A DNA stretch of 64,000 nucleotides from Desulfovibrio sp. Huiquan2017 (GTDB lineage: Bacteria; Desulfobacterota; Desulfovibrionia; Desulfovibrionales; Desulfovibrionaceae), in NCBI RefSeq assembly GCF_017351175.1, contig NZ_JAFMPN010000006.1, positions 124,001 through 188,000 on the forward strand, given 5' to 3'. The position numbers were made by a program, and so were the translations under genes. This document shows positions 8,728-16,436 of this stretch, in pieces. Numbering within the stretch: the stretch's first letter is position 1; every line of letters starts with the position of its first letter. The notes under the pieces were generated by a model. It was not told the origin of the DNA, ran no database searches, and saw nothing but the letters and a program-made list of their open reading frames with translations.

Positions 8728-10887
8728 CTAAGCCAAAAAATACTCCGGATCGGCTTGCCCAGGCACGGTCAAGCCGAACAAATCGTCGTAAAACTCCATG
8801 CGGCAGAGCACGTTGCAGCCTTCCACCGCTTCCTCCACTGCCCCGATTTCGTCCAGGGAGCGGAACTGACGTTCATAGACCTGAACCGTATACTGCTGGA
8901 GCCTGCGCAGAATGCCGCCGGGATGCTCCGCGTAGGGCAGCGCCCCGGCCAATTCCCGCGCCCGGTCGTCCCACGGGATGATCACCGGGACCATGGGGTT
9001 GTCGATCAACCGGAAGTCGTCCGCCGCCCGGCGGAAATACCATTCCCCCTGATCGTTGCTCAGGGCGTCCATGATCCGCTTCCGGTCCAGGCGGTCCCGT
9101 TGTAGCCAGTAGTGCAGACGGAAGTATTGCCGGATGGCCTCGGGCGAAAACGGATCGTCGCCGTACTTCCCGCGCAGGACCGAGGCCGCATGCTCCGCCT
9201 GGGCGGCGAAGGCCCTGGGCAGCCCCTCTGCAGGATAAAACACGGACACCGGGGCCGTGTCCCCGCGCTCGCCCTCGCGATTGCACCGCCCCGCCGCCTG
9301 GGTGATGGAATCGAGCCCCGCCATCTCACGGATCACTTCGGGAAAGGATACGTCCACTCCGGCCTCGACCAACTGGGTGGAGACCACCCGACACGGCTCC
9401 CCGGCCTTGAGCGCATGCCGAATCTCCGCCAGCCGCGCGGACCGGTGGGCCGGGCACATCAACGCGCTCAGATGTCGCGCCCCCGGCTCATCCCGGACCA
9501 TCCCGAACAGCTCGGACGCCCGGGCGCGGGTGTTGACGATGCTCAGGACCTGTTCCCGCTCCCGAATCAACCCTGCCACATCGGACAGGGCCAGTTCGCC
9601 GAGATCGCGCAGGACCGTGCGCTTGAAGTCGCGATGCAGCCGGTCAGGGTCCGGGGCCAGCTCCCGGCCGTCGAGCCCGGCCAGACCCGGCGCGAAGTCC
9701 TCCCGGCGCAGGGCGGGCTGGGTGGCCGTGCACAGGACCACACTGCACCCATAGTGCGCGGCCAGCTCCTCCACCGCGCGCAGGCACGGGTCCAGGAACT
9801 CCACAGGCAGCATCTGCGCCTCGTCCAGCACGATGACCGACCCGGCCAGGTTGTGCAGCTTGCGGCAGCGCGACGTCCGGGCAGCGAACAAAGATTCGAA
9901 GAACTGCACGTTGGTGGTCACCACCACGGGCGCGTCCCAGTTCTCGCAGGCAAGCCGATGACGGCGGGCCTCGGCGGATTCGCGGGCGTTATCCGCGCGG
10001 GCAAAGACCGCCTCGGCGTCGAAGTTGCTGTGATGCTCGATCACCGCGCCATCCGGAAAAATATCGCGGAAGACCCGGGCGTTCTGTTCGATGATCGAGG
10101 TGTAGGGAATGACGTAAACCACCCGGCGCAGACCGTGCGCAAGGGCGTGGTCCAGGGCGAAGGCCATGGAGGTCAGGGTCTTGCCGCCCCCAGTGGGCAC
10201 GGTCAGAGTGAACAGACCGGGGGCGAGAGCCGCCCGCTCCCGGCAATGGGCCAGGATTTCCGCACGCAGGCCGTTGATGCGTCCCGTCGTGCCGAACGCG
10301 GCCAACCTGCGGTCCAAAGCCGCGCGCAGGGCCTCAAGCGGCGGGCCCGGTTCGCGCCATCGGCTCTTTTCCTTATCGACGAAAGCCTCGGTGTCGAGAA
10401 AGTCCGCATCCACCAGGGCGGAAAAAAGCATGCGGGTCAGAAAGGCGCACTGAAAGGCGTTTTGCGGAGGGAACGGCCAGCCCGGTTCCGTGAAGCCGTC
10501 AAGCGGGCTGTTGCCGGGCAGTTCGTAGGCTTGTTTTATGATCTTTTGCAATGATGCGCGCGGCCCGGAACCGTAGAAGTCCGGCAAGCCGCCATGGTGC
10601 CCGGCCACGCAATAGGCGGCCATACGGCCGAAGGGCGAGCCCAGGGCTTCGAGCAGCTTGGCTCCGGCCCCCTTGTGATCCGCGTGGCCATTGAACTCCC
10701 CTAACAGCCGCTGCTGAAACCTGGGATTGCTCTTCCCCACATCGTGAAGCTGTCCCACGGCTCGTCCCCAATCGGCGGCCCCAAACGCCGCAGCGAACGA
10801 TGACGCCTTGTCCGCCACGTTCTGAAGATGTTCCTCCAAGCCCTGCCACGATTCCGGACCGGCATCCGCCAACGAATGCGCGTACAT
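8728..10887 (-). CDS. cas3: CRISPR-associated helicase-nuclease Cas3 (type I-C)
   Basis: This 719-residue protein is the effector nuclease recruited by Cascade. The N-terminal HD domain shows His20 and the His48-Asp49 pair (QLHDVGK). The SF2 helicase follows with Walker A TVPTGGGKT near residue 230, VIVLDEAQ near 354, the CTATQPAL motif near 384 and QAAGRCNREG near 532. DEAQ in place of DEAH/DEXH is common in this subfamily. A strong ribosome-binding site (GGAGGTGA) stands 6 bp before the ATG at 10887. It is the first gene of the cas operon; the promoter should lie in 10888-11205. Confidence 0.97.
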   Translation of the reverse strand: MYAHSLADAGPESWQGLEEHLQNVADKASSFAAAFGAADWGRAVGQLHDVGKSNPRFQQRLLGEFNGHADHKGAGAKLLEALGSPFGRMAAYCVAGHHGGLPDFYGSGPRASLQKIIKQAYELPGNSPLDGFTEPGWPFPPQNAFQCAFLTRMLFSALVDADFLDTEAFVDKEKSRWREPGPPLEALRAALDRRLAAFGTTGRINGLRAEILAHCRERAALAPGLFTLTVPTGGGKTLTSMAFALDHALAHGLRRVVYVIPYTSIIEQNARVFRDIFPDGAVIEHHSNFDAEAVFARADNARESAEARRHRLACENWDAPVVVTTNVQFFESLFAARTSRCRKLHNLAGSVIVLDEAQMLPVEFLDPCLRAVEELAAHYGCSVVLCTATQPALRREDFAPGLAGLDGRELAPDPDRLHRDFKRTVLRDLGELALSDVAGLIREREQVLSIVNTRARASELFGMVRDEPGARHLSALMCPAHRSARLAEIRHALKAGEPCRVVSTQLVEAGVDVSFPEVIREMAGLDSITQAAGRCNREGERGDTAPVSVFYPAEGLPRAFAAQAEHAASVLRGKYGDDPFSPEAIRQYFRLHYWLQRDRLDRKRIMDALSNDQGEWYFRRAADDFRLIDNPMVPVIIPWDDRARELAGALPYAEHPGGILRRLQQYTVQVYERQFRSLDEIGAVEEAVEGCNVLCRMEFYDDLFGLTVPGQADPEYFLA

Positions 10888-11205
10888 GTCTCGTCACCTC
10901 CGATTTTCTCGTCCGATACCACACACTGCGCCGGATCAAAATAGTGTTTTACATGTTTATCCGCTGATAGACGCTGCACGCCGTTTGTCGGAACCGCCCG
11001 AGGGGGAGCCCGGGCTTGAACGGCCCGGCATGGGCGCGGGAAGGGATGGCGGGAAAAAGGCCGCGCGGGTGACGTTCGGCGGGATATCGACAACCGGTCG
11101 GGCACGTACCGGCAGGATCGATCACGACCTGTTTGCCAATTGTTCTCAAAACACGTTAAGAGTTTGTCTGCCGACCAACCACCTGCATCACGCCAAAGGA
11201 CCTTC
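10888..11205. other. Divergent intergenic region between cas3 and the PAS-protein gene
   Basis: This 318-bp stretch separates two divergent genes and holds no convincing coding sequence. It should carry the promoters of both the cas operon and the PAS-protein gene. The segment near 10930-10970 is locally AT-rich and is the best candidate for the cas promoter, but no -35/-10 pair is good enough to call. The only clear signal is the cas3 Shine-Dalgarno at its left edge. Confidence 0.5.
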
Positions 11206-12483
11206 ATGCCGGATTCCACAGCAAAACCGAACAACCCGCCCGAGGAAAAGATCCTCGCCAACTACCTCGAAGAACTGCCCGGCATCGTCTGGCGCATCAA
11301 TGTGGTCAACAACGAAATCACCTTCCTGAATAAATACGCCGCGTCTCCCGAAGGGGAAAGGATCCGGGCCGTGCTCCAGAATCCCCAAATCCCCCAGGAG
11401 GTCATCGTCCCCAAGGACAGGGAGCAATTCCGCTACTGCCACCAGTTGATCCGAAGCCGCAGGAGGACGGCCTGCTCGTTCCGGGTGCGCTCCGAGACGG
11501 GGCCCGTGAAGTGGTTCAAGTTGATGGGCATGCCCGACCCGGTGCATCCGCAATGCTCCATCGGGATTCTGCTGGACATCTCCGACCACGCGGAAACCAT
11601 CCTCAAGGCCATGGGGAGTCCGCGGCTGTCGGCCAAGATCGACATGATGGCCGACCCCGTGTTGCTGGTCCGCTTCGTGGACCGGACCGTCCATCTCGCC
11701 AACCAGGCCGCCCGGCAGTTCCTGGGCTATGACGACCAAACCCTGGCGCAGATGACTCTTCAGGACCTGCTCCGCCACAATCCCGACACCGACCTGTACC
11801 AGATATACGAGAGCCTCATCTTTTCCGACCATTGGAACGGCGACCTGCTGATCACCGACGCGCACGGCAAGAGCCACCTCTGCACCGCCCGCATCCAGGC
11901 CATCTCCCGGCAGGAAGACAATCTCCTTTGGATGACCCTGTCCCACCACAACAACTGTACCGCCTGCAAGGGGTTGCCCGTGCGGGGGAACGAGGCCGTA
12001 TCGGCCAAATTCTCCAATGCGTCCTTGAGACGCTGCGCCTCGGTCAGGACCCTGCTCAAGGCCATGCTCCGGGCGCTGCCCAAGGGAGCGCCGACCAGCG
12101 CCCTGCTGCTCTCGCGCATCTTCATAAACGAGAATTTCGTGGCGGTGACCGGCGTGGGCGCGCCCTTTGAAAAGGACCCGGAGGATTTCGCCCACCCCTA
12201 CGAAGGGTCCATTGCCGAAAGCATTGTACGCTTCAAGCAACCCAACCACGTGGTGGCGGAAACGTCCAAAAGCATCAAGGCCATCGACTGGGCCCTGTTC
12301 ATCCCGCGCGGCATCCGCTCCTACTACGCGCAGCCTTTTTACGAGGACGACATCCTGACCTACGTGCTGATATTCTGCTCCACGGAGCCGGACAGCTACG
12401 ATCCGGACGCCGAAGCCCCCCTCCTGCCCCTGCATGGAGAATTCCTGGTCAATCTGGACCGCTGCCTGAAGAAAAAACGGTAA
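11206..12483 (+). CDS. PAS-domain sensory protein without recognisable output domain
   Basis: The ATG at 11206 is preferred over an upstream in-frame start at 11140 because AAAGGA precedes it at normal spacing. The 425-residue protein has no signal peptide or membrane segment. A PAS-like domain (about 19-130; LPGIVWRINVVNNEITFLNK) is followed by a second PAS (about 145-255; DPVLLVRFVDRTVHLANQAA). The C-terminal part (about 280-425) looks GAF-like and ends without a kinase, HTH, GGDEF or methyl-accepting module. It stands alone between the cas operon and the GntR operon and ends at a strong terminator. Role unknown; the PAS assignment is from general pattern, moderately sure. Confidence 0.7.
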   Translation: MPDSTAKPNNPPEEKILANYLEELPGIVWRINVVNNEITFLNKYAASPEGERIRAVLQNPQIPQEVIVPKDREQFRYCHQLIRSRRRTACSFRVRSETGPVKWFKLMGMPDPVHPQCSIGILLDISDHAETILKAMGSPRLSAKIDMMADPVLLVRFVDRTVHLANQAARQFLGYDDQTLAQMTLQDLLRHNPDTDLYQIYESLIFSDHWNGDLLITDAHGKSHLCTARIQAISRQEDNLLWMTLSHHNNCTACKGLPVRGNEAVSAKFSNASLRRCASVRTLLKAMLRALPKGAPTSALLLSRIFINENFVAVTGVGAPFEKDPEDFAHPYEGSIAESIVRFKQPNHVVAETSKSIKAIDWALFIPRGIRSYYAQPFYEDDILTYVLIFCSTEPDSYDPDAEAPLLPLHGEFLVNLDRCLKKKR

Positions 12484-12485
12484 TT

Positions 12486-12498
12486 CTGGTCCAACCAG
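12486..12498. promoter_or_regulatory. Putative GntR operator O1 (inverted copy)
   Basis: CTGGTCCAACCAG is, read on the other strand, CTGGTTGGACCAG, one mismatch from the two sites upstream of the GntR-family gene. It lies 3 bp after the PAS-gene stop and before its terminator. It may be a distal auxiliary site allowing DNA looping with O2 and O3; this is inference. Confidence 0.45.
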
Positions 12499-12522
12499 CC
12501 TAACGTCGAATCCCACTTCCCC

Positions 12523-12553
12523 GCCCCGGTCCCGCGCCGGGGCGTCTTTTTTT
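12523..12553 (+). terminator. Rho-independent terminator of the PAS-protein gene
   Basis: A stem GCCCCGG (12523-12529) pairs with CCGGGGC (12537-12543) around a 7-nt loop and is followed by seven T residues (12547-12553). It stands 40 bp after the PAS-gene stop and isolates that gene from the GntR operon. Confidence 0.9.
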
Positions 12554-12648
12554 GCCGCCCAGCGACCAGCAAACTGCGTCGACCATATAAATCAATTATA
12601 TCAAGATAATAAAACAATCTTATGCCATATTTTAACAAAATCGGCGAC

Positions 12649-12665
12649 AACTGGTTGGGCCAGTT
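12649..12665. promoter_or_regulatory. Putative GntR operator O2
   Basis: AACTGG-TTGGG-CCAGTT is a perfect inverted repeat (6-bp arms, 5-bp centre) in the AT-rich region upstream of the GntR-family gene. The core CTGGTTGGGCCAG is identical to O3, 107 bp downstream. FCD-type GntR regulators usually bind short inverted repeats of this TGG...CCA kind next to their own promoter. Confidence 0.65.
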
Positions 12666-12757
12666 TTGTGCATTTATTTGCAATTTAGCTTGCCTCCTTT
12701 CCAAGACGCGACCTAAAAGAGAAATGAATAAATAAGCATCAGACATAAAACGAAAAA

Positions 12758-12770
12758 CTGGTTGGGCCAG
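12758..12770. promoter_or_regulatory. Putative GntR operator O3 overlapping the gntR start region
   Basis: CTGGTTGGGCCAG ends 2 bp before the gntR start codon, exactly where a Shine-Dalgarno sequence would be expected; no ordinary ribosome-binding site is visible. Bound regulator here would block elongation or occupy the translation start region's DNA, a simple autoregulation layout. The core matches O2 exactly. Confidence 0.65.
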
Positions 12771-12772
12771 AT

Positions 12773-13453
12773 ATGACGACAACAGCACAACGACCGCTTC
12801 TCTGCCGCAAGGTGGTGGCCATGCTCCGGAGCAATTCCTTCTCCATCGGCGACAAGCTGCCCGGCGAACGCAGGCTGGCCACGATGTTCAACACCTCCCG
12901 CAACACCGTGCGCGAGGCGCTCTGCAACCTGGAGTCCATGGGCTACCTGGAAATCCGGGAAAAGAGCGGCTGTTATCTCAAAAGCAAGGAAGGCCGCATC
13001 AACTGGGAAATGCTCCGCACCCGCAAGAACCCGGCGGCGTTCCGGCAATTCGTGGAGACCCTGGCCCTGGTTGCGCCGGGGCTGGCCCGCTCCCAGGCGG
13101 CCAGGCTCACCGCCCGCGACATGGCCAGACTGGAGGAGGCCACGGTCAACATCAGTTGGGCCATCGTCAATTCGGACCTGCCCACCATCAGCCATCGCTA
13201 CATCACATTCTACCTCACCCTCGCCGAGGTGGCGGGCAACGACTACCTGTTGCTGCTGATGAAGGAACTGGTCCTGGCCTCCCGGAACCTGCAAAGCGCC
13301 GCCGTCGGCCTTTCCGAGGTCCAGAAGGACACCCTGTTCGCCCTCCACGTGGAGTTGTTCAACGCCTTGAAGAACAGGCAGCCGGACGCTGTCGAGGATC
13401 TCGCCAAACAGTGCATGCAGGTCTTCGCCAGACTGGTCCTGCCAGAAGAATAG
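12773..13453 (+). CDS. GntR-family (FadR/FCD-type) transcriptional regulator
   Basis: The 226-residue protein has an N-terminal winged helix (about 8-70; SIGDKLPGERRLATMF and SRNTVREALCNLESMGYLEI are classic GntR helices) and an all-helical C-terminal domain of FCD type with a HRYITFYLTLAEVAGN block that includes metal/ligand-type His residues. FCD regulators usually sense carboxylates or similar metabolites. It starts the operon, and inverted repeats O2 and O3 upstream suggest autoregulation. The start lacks a normal Shine-Dalgarno because O3 occupies that place. The regulated genes are probably those downstream through TonB. Confidence 0.88.
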   Translation: MTTTAQRPLLCRKVVAMLRSNSFSIGDKLPGERRLATMFNTSRNTVREALCNLESMGYLEIREKSGCYLKSKEGRINWEMLRTRKNPAAFRQFVETLALVAPGLARSQAARLTARDMARLEEATVNISWAIVNSDLPTISHRYITFYLTLAEVAGNDYLLLLMKELVLASRNLQSAAVGLSEVQKDTLFALHVELFNALKNRQPDAVEDLAKQCMQVFARLVLPEE

Positions 13454-13483
13454 ATGGGCGAAGGCCACACCACGGGAGCCCTC

Positions 13484-13702
13484 ATGAAACGAAGAGAACT
13501 TTTCCGCCGGTTCATCCCCTTCGGGAACCATGACCAGAAGGATGTTGCGAACGCCCCCCGCGCCGGGGAACGGCCCAGGCCGCCCCTCACGGAAAACGAG
13601 CGTTTCCTCCGCGCCATGGCCCTTGGGATCGACCCGGCCACCGTCACCCCCGGGCAACTGGATACGCTGATTTCGGAATCGGAACCGTCAACCACACTGT
13701 AA
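13484..13702 (+). CDS. Small hypothetical protein
   Basis: The 72-residue product begins at ATG 13484, chosen because GGGAG precedes it; an in-frame ATG at 13454 directly abuts the regulator's stop and would add ten residues. The protein is rich in Arg, Pro and Glu (MKRRELFRRFIPFGN at the start), has no membrane segment, and ends in an acidic region. I do not recognise a family. Its place between the regulator and the membrane-protein gene suggests it belongs to the operon. Confidence 0.55.
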   Translation: MKRRELFRRFIPFGNHDQKDVANAPRAGERPRPPLTENERFLRAMALGIDPATVTPGQLDTLISESEPSTTL

Positions 13703-13764
13703 AAAGCAGGGTTGGATCCGGGGATTGATCACCCCCTGTCCGGCACCTCGGTTAGGAGTACGAC

Positions 13765-15168
13765 ATGGACAACAGTAGCGTCAGCTACCTTGAGAGTCGG
13801 AAGCTGGTCAAACGCTGGAGCGGGCCTATTCCGGCGCTGGTGAATACCATATTCATCCTCGCGATATTCTACGCGACATGGTGGATTTTCCAGGATCCGC
13901 GCGGCCTGATGCGCATGTATACCCCCTACGTGGGCTACATGGTCTGCCGCTGGCTCCTCATCCTCTTCATCTGGGTCGCCTACATCTTCGACTACTGGCC
14001 GTTCAAACGGTCCTGGCTGGAGAAGACCCACCCCCTGATCAAGGGCACCATCCTCACCCTGGTCAGCGTGGCCGCCATGATCCTGCTGATCAAGGGCTTC
14101 TTCGTCGAGATCCTCGGCAACTTCGGCATCGCCTACTTTGACCCGTCCAGGCTCGAAGCCATGGGCATCACCGACTTCTACTCCATCGAATACGCCGCCG
14201 AGGCGATCATGATGTTCGCCGCCATCGCCTCCTGGCTCTCCCCGAGCTGGGTCGTGGCCTGTGAAAACGCGCCCTGGCAGAAGCTGGACCAGCCCGCGCG
14301 CGGCATCACCATCGCGGTGGTCACCTTCTTCCTGAGCATGATCGTCTATTTCCTGACCATGCATTCGCACATGGCCATCCTCTTCTACCCCTGGCAGAAG
14401 TTCACGGCCATTTGCCCGCCCTATTGGGAGCAGTTCGCCAATACGGTCTCCGGCAACTTCCACATCGCCTGGATCATGTGCTGCACCGTGGTGGTCTGGC
14501 TCTTCGAGACCATCTGGGAGCGCTATCCCTTCAACCTGATAAAGAACGACGCCCTGCGCCGGGTCACCTCCTTCTTCGGCATCATCGCCATCGCCGTGGC
14601 CCTGTGCTTCTTCCTGTACTACGCCCAGGACCTGGTCTGGGGTCAAACCATCCGCGGCACCCGCCGCCTCATGGCGCCGGACTGGCGCTGGCTGCACGTC
14701 GGTGAAATGGCCATCTTCTGGCTGGTTCCCTCCCTGTACCTGGCCTTCTACTGCAACAACTGGCCGACCAAGTTCAGCCGCCCGGTCAACGTCTGCATCC
14801 GCACCCTGCTGACCGCGCTCATGGCCGCCTTCGTCTACATCGTCTACTACAAGACATCCCACCTGTTCCTGGGGACCCAGAAGGGCTTCTCCCATCCGCA
14901 GCAGTTCCCCATGATCCCCATGATCTGGCTGATCAACATCTTCCTGATCAACGTCTGGTTCATGGACGGCTGGCCGGGCTGGCGCGCCGTGCCCAAGACC
15001 ACGGCGGAGCTGGCGGAAATCAAGGAAGAGGTCGTGGCACACGACGTCGCCTGGACGCCGGGCCTGGCCAAGGGCCTGTTCATCGGGCTGTGCGCCGGCG
15101 TGCTGCTGTACATAGCCATCATCAACATCCTGCCCTGGATTGGTGAGCATTTCACCATCATCCACTAG
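13765..15168 (+). CDS. Polytopic inner-membrane protein of unknown function
   Basis: The 467-residue protein has about eleven hydrophobic segments (near 23-43, 58-78, 93-113, 140-160, 183-205, 232-252, 265-287, 312-332, 345-365, 385-405 and 440-462) and ends in a short cytoplasmic or periplasmic tail. It is rich in Trp and Tyr, and short loops carry charged residues (LEKTHPLIKG, RGTRRLMAPDWRWLHVGE). It does not show the motifs of MFS, ABC or common symporter families that I recognise. The start follows TAGGAGT at good spacing. The next gene begins 20 bp later, so the two are probably co-transcribed and may form one transport or anchoring unit with the exported enzyme. Confidence 0.75.
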   Translation: MDNSSVSYLESRKLVKRWSGPIPALVNTIFILAIFYATWWIFQDPRGLMRMYTPYVGYMVCRWLLILFIWVAYIFDYWPFKRSWLEKTHPLIKGTILTLVSVAAMILLIKGFFVEILGNFGIAYFDPSRLEAMGITDFYSIEYAAEAIMMFAAIASWLSPSWVVACENAPWQKLDQPARGITIAVVTFFLSMIVYFLTMHSHMAILFYPWQKFTAICPPYWEQFANTVSGNFHIAWIMCCTVVVWLFETIWERYPFNLIKNDALRRVTSFFGIIAIAVALCFFLYYAQDLVWGQTIRGTRRLMAPDWRWLHVGEMAIFWLVPSLYLAFYCNNWPTKFSRPVNVCIRTLLTALMAAFVYIVYYKTSHLFLGTQKGFSHPQQFPMIPMIWLINIFLINVWFMDGWPGWRAVPKTTAELAEIKEEVVAHDVAWTPGLAKGLFIGLCAGVLLYIAIINILPWIGEHFTIIH

Positions 15169-15188
15169 GCGAAGCCCCGGAGAACATC

Positions 15189-16358
15189 ATGAGCAAAGAC
15201 AACAAAGGCATTACCAGACGCGATTTCGTCAAGGGCGCGGCCACCGGGCTGGTCGTCGGCGCGTTCGCCAGCATGGGAGTCTACTCCTACACCTCCTCGG
15301 CATACGACCGCCTGCCCACGGCGGAAAGAAAGATGCATGACTTCGGTGCCTGCCGCAGCGTGCGCGTGACCAACATCTCGGAGACGAGCTGGTTCAACAA
15401 CGCGCATCTCATCGGCGACATTCACGAGGCGGGCGGCCTGCTGGTCAACCAGTACACCCTGAACTGGGCGCCGTTCGCCAACGGCAAGGGCTCGGCCAAG
15501 GGCTCCTACGACGACGGCATCGGCTCCATCAAGGAACTCCTGCCCAACGACCTGAAAAAGGCCTGGGAAATCCAGAAGAAGCTGGCCCTGCACCCGGACA
15601 ATCCGGGCGGCTACTCCTGCCTGCTCGAAGTGGAGGATCTGGACGGCACTATCCACAAGTACCTGCTGGACACCGGCTGGTCCTACGAGTGGATGGAGGA
15701 CAGCTTCAAACGCGAGGGCATCGACAAGATGCTCGAAGAGCAGCAGATCGAGGCCCTGTTCATCTCGCACGAGCACTGGGACCACTTCTGGGGCCTGCCG
15801 GTCACGGTCAAGTACGACAACCGCATCCCCCTGTACGTGCACGACGGCTTCTACAAGGAAGGCCTGCAATACATCAAGGATTGCGGATACAAGGGCGAAA
15901 TGACCATCGTGGACAAGCCCATCACCGAGATCATCCCGGGCATGGCCCTGCTCAAGTTCGACGTGCCCATCATCAACCGCGTGTTCGGCGAGACCTCCCT
16001 GGCCTTCAACATCAAGGACAAGGGGCTGCTGCTCATCTCGGGCTGCTGCCATCAGGGCATCCTCAAGTTCGCCGACTTCGCCCAGGCCAACCTGAAGTAT
16101 GACAACGACCGGTTCTACGGAATCTACGGCGGATTGCACATCTCGCCCTTCGAGGACTGGGACCCCAAATACGACGACCTGGTCATCTCCCTGGGCGAAT
16201 GGGGCTTCGAGCGCATCGGCTGCAACCACTGCACCGGGCATCTGACGGCCAAGAAGTTCATCGAGGCCGGATATCCGGTGGTGCGCGGCACCGCCCGGTT
16301 CCGTTCGGCATCCAAGGACTACCTGGGCAACGGCGACAAGATCAGCTTCGGCTGTTAA
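15189..16358 (+). CDS. Tat-exported metallo-beta-lactamase-fold hydrolase
   Basis: The N-terminus carries a twin-arginine signal (ITRRDFVKGAATG, residues 8-20, then a hydrophobic stretch), so the folded metalloprotein should act in the periplasm. The core has the zinc motif HEHWDHFWG (near residue 194) and the later ISGCCHQGI block, which resembles the GCSHAGI-type motif of COG1237 (dihydropterin/RFA-P synthase-like) enzymes. A third conserved segment is GCNHCTGHLTAKKF near the C-terminus. The protein is 389 residues, longer than typical COG1237 members (about 260-300). Substrate unknown. It sits between a membrane protein and a metallochaperone GTPase. GGAGA precedes the ATG. Confidence 0.85.
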   Translation: MSKDNKGITRRDFVKGAATGLVVGAFASMGVYSYTSSAYDRLPTAERKMHDFGACRSVRVTNISETSWFNNAHLIGDIHEAGGLLVNQYTLNWAPFANGKGSAKGSYDDGIGSIKELLPNDLKKAWEIQKKLALHPDNPGGYSCLLEVEDLDGTIHKYLLDTGWSYEWMEDSFKREGIDKMLEEQQIEALFISHEHWDHFWGLPVTVKYDNRIPLYVHDGFYKEGLQYIKDCGYKGEMTIVDKPITEIIPGMALLKFDVPIINRVFGETSLAFNIKDKGLLLISGCCHQGILKFADFAQANLKYDNDRFYGIYGGLHISPFEDWDPKYDDLVISLGEWGFERIGCNHCTGHLTAKKFIEAGYPVVRGTARFRSASKDYLGNGDKISFGC

Positions 16359-16388
16359 CAACCGCACACCACCTCCACCCCATCAGGT

Positions 16389-16413
16389 CCGGCCCGCCGC
16401 AACGGCGGGCCGG
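16389..16413 (+). promoter_or_regulatory. Strong intercistronic RNA hairpin
   Basis: An 11-bp stem (CCGGCCCGCCG with CGGCGGGCCGG) closes a 3-nt loop 30 bp after the metallohydrolase stop. No T-run follows, so it is more likely an mRNA-stability or processing element, or a partial attenuator, than a complete terminator. It could allow higher expression of the exported enzyme than of the GTPase and TonB genes. Confidence 0.6.
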
Positions 16414-16436
16414 GCCGCCCCAAACGAGGATCCGTC

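Noticed and set aside
9112-10554. A 480-codon plus-strand frame
   Set aside because: Antisense shadow of cas3, no recognisable domain.
11188-12516. A 442-codon minus-strand frame
   Set aside because: Antisense to the PAS-protein gene, which has a ribosome-binding site, domain pattern and terminator.
12724-12735. A three-codon leader peptide before gntR as a translational attenuator
   Set aside because: Too short and unsupported by any RNA structure; mentioned only as context for the unusual gntR start.
13729-15165. A 478-codon minus-strand frame rich in Asp, Gly and His
   Set aside because: Antisense to the membrane-protein gene; composition is typical of a reverse reading of hydrophobic codons.
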